NCBI GenBank assembly: GCA_947483345.1
Contig: CANKNL010000156.1
Coordinates: 1 to 7,140 of the forward strand
DNA: 7,140 nt
Direction of reading: 5' to 3'
DNA from: Chitinophagaceae bacterium
GTDB taxonomy: Bacteria > Bacteroidota > Bacteroidia > Chitinophagales > Chitinophagaceae
Position 1 is the stretch's first letter, and each line of letters starts with the position of its first letter. This document shows positions 6,213-7,140 of the stretch, piece by piece. The notes beneath the pieces were generated by a model, which ran no database searches, had not been told where the DNA came from, and saw only the letters and a list, made by a program, of their open reading frames with translations. The translations under genes and the position numbers were made by a program.

Positions 6213-7140
6213 TTAAAATTTTAAACCTACCGTTGCTATTATGTTACCGCGTTGCTGCTTAAGTGTGGCAAATGTATTTGCCCTGTCTTGTAAACGATAT
6301 GGGAAACTAACATCTTTGCTCATGGCATGTACATAAGAAAGATCTATAAAAAAACCTTTATTGCGGTATCCCAAACCACCGCTTAAAAGCATCCGGTTTA
6401 CTTTATAAGCGGCCTCTTTATACGGATTGCCATAATAAGCAAAACCAAGCCGGGCCATGATGATATTAAATTTCAATTCACCCCCAACCCTAAAATTAAA
6501 ACTGCCTTTATAATCGGTCTTAACTACTTTATTTAAGGCTTTATAATAAATTTTCTCTTCGTCTGTTACAGTCTCATTATCGCTGCTGAACCTGCTGCCT
6601 TTATGATTTATATATTCAATATCAGCACTGATAAACCCTTTTTGTCTGCTTACATCTTTAACTTCCCTGAATACATAAGATGCACTGAGGATGGCTTTAA
6701 AGGGGGTGCTTTGAATATATTTTGCTTCACCGGGTTGGTTGTTGGTAAAATTTTGAGAGCTTACATTAAATTGTGCAATCGGATTTTCAACTTCCGTAAT
6801 CAATGTAGTTGTTCGGGTATCTGTTAAAAACAGGAATGTGGGTGTGTGAATGGCCAACCCTAGCCGGATATAATTCTGCGGTCGGTAAATGATTCCAATT
6901 CTGACGTTAAAGCCGGTGCCCTTAGTTGTAAAATCATCCGTGTATTCAAACTTTTTAAAATAATTGTTATTGTTATTTGAGGTATCCGACTCTTTAAAAA
7001 AAGTGTTGCTCGTGTAATTTACTAATGGGATGCCAATGCTTGCACCAATAAACCATTTGTCGTTTTTGTTGTGCGCAAAACCAATGGCCAGTTCAGAAAT
7101 AGAGCCATTGGTTTTTTTGATCATCTCTTGTTGCAATGCC
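6213..7140 (-). CDS. FadL/OmpP1/TodX-family outer-membrane protein (C-terminal part; 5' end outside the window)
   Basis: About 308 residues of an outer-membrane beta-barrel of the FadL family, whose members pass long-chain fatty acids or other hydrophobic compounds across the outer membrane. The frame stays open to the window edge. The first possible start, a TTG at 7136, lies inside the coding part, and no signal peptide or N-terminal hatch region is visible, so the true start is further right. Visible family features are IGIIYRPQNYIRLGLAIHTP, then the strand GFISADIEYINH, FRVGGELKF, ARLGFAYYGNPY, and SGGLGYRNKGFFIDLSYVHAM, with alternating aromatic and polar residues typical of barrel strands. 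The chain ends in VGLKF; a terminal Phe is the usual signal for the BAM assembly machine. A run of five Asn (about 55-60 residues from the left edge) probably lies in an outer loop. The gene converges on the carboxylase operon and ends 17 bp before the shared terminator. The substrate is unknown. Confidence 0.85.
   Translation of the reverse strand, partial: ALQQEMIKKTNGSISELAIGFAHNKNDKWFIGASIGIPLVNYTSNTFFKESDTSNNNNNYFKKFEYTDDFTTKGTGFNVRIGIIYRPQNYIRLGLAIHTPTFLFLTDTRTTTLITEVENPIAQFNVSSQNFTNNQPGEAKYIQSTPFKAILSASYVFREVKDVSRQKGFISADIEYINHKGSRFSSDNETVTDEEKIYYKALNKVVKTDYKGSFNFRVGGELKFNIIMARLGFAYYGNPYKEAAYKVNRMLLSGGLGYRNKGFFIDLSYVHAMSKDVSFPYRLQDRANTFATLKQQRGNIIATVGLKF

Noticed and set aside
6603..6827. 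Plus-strand open frame of 74 codons
   Set aside because: It is antisense to the FadL-family barrel gene and shows no family features.
1..7140. Mobile element, CRISPR array, defence or toxin system
   Set aside because: No transposase or integrase-like protein, no spaced direct-repeat array and no unknown gene cluster is present; all sizeable genes belong to known metabolic or membrane-protein families.

Overview
The window looks like chromosomal DNA from a member of the Bacteroidota, possibly near Chitinophagaceae. The evidence is the moderately AT-rich composition, A-rich rather than Shine-Dalgarno leaders before most genes, a FadL/OmpP1-type outer-membrane barrel of the Bacteroidota kind, and a three-gene biotin-dependent carboxylase with a separate carrier protein. 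The phylum is a fair inference from protein style; the family is a guess.

Left part (1-2255, minus strand): an operon for a 2-oxoacid:ferredoxin oxidoreductase of the Vor/Kor type. In transcription order it holds a two-cluster ferredoxin subunit (1926-2255), the alpha subunit (849-1919), the TPP-binding beta subunit (17-859), and the first five codons of a further gene (14 down to 1). That last gene is probably the gamma subunit, but this cannot be shown here. The genes are 6 bp apart or overlap by 11 bp. The enzyme would oxidatively decarboxylate a 2-oxoacid to an acyl-CoA and pass the electrons to ferredoxin.

Middle (2256-2535): a divergent intergenic region with no recognised RNA gene or confident promoter. 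It holds two similar short inverted-repeat sites (ATCAT, 4-5 bp, AATATGAT) and a GC-richer patch with an 8-bp direct repeat and a startless open frame that could be a gene remnant.

Right part (2536-6126, plus strand): an operon for an acyl-CoA carboxylase, most likely propionyl-CoA carboxylase: biotin carboxyl carrier protein, biotin carboxylase and carboxyltransferase beta subunit. Key residues are intact in all three. It ends at a bidirectional hairpin terminator (6168-6196) shared with a convergent gene for a FadL-family outer-membrane protein (6213-7140, its N-terminal part outside the window).

Together the two operons could join two steps of branched-chain amino-acid or odd-chain carbon breakdown: 2-oxoacid to acyl-CoA, then propionyl-CoA to methylmalonyl-CoA. 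That link rests on gene order only. I see no mobile element, CRISPR array, tRNA, rRNA or defence system, and nothing that amounts to a new biological system; this is largely ordinary core metabolism.
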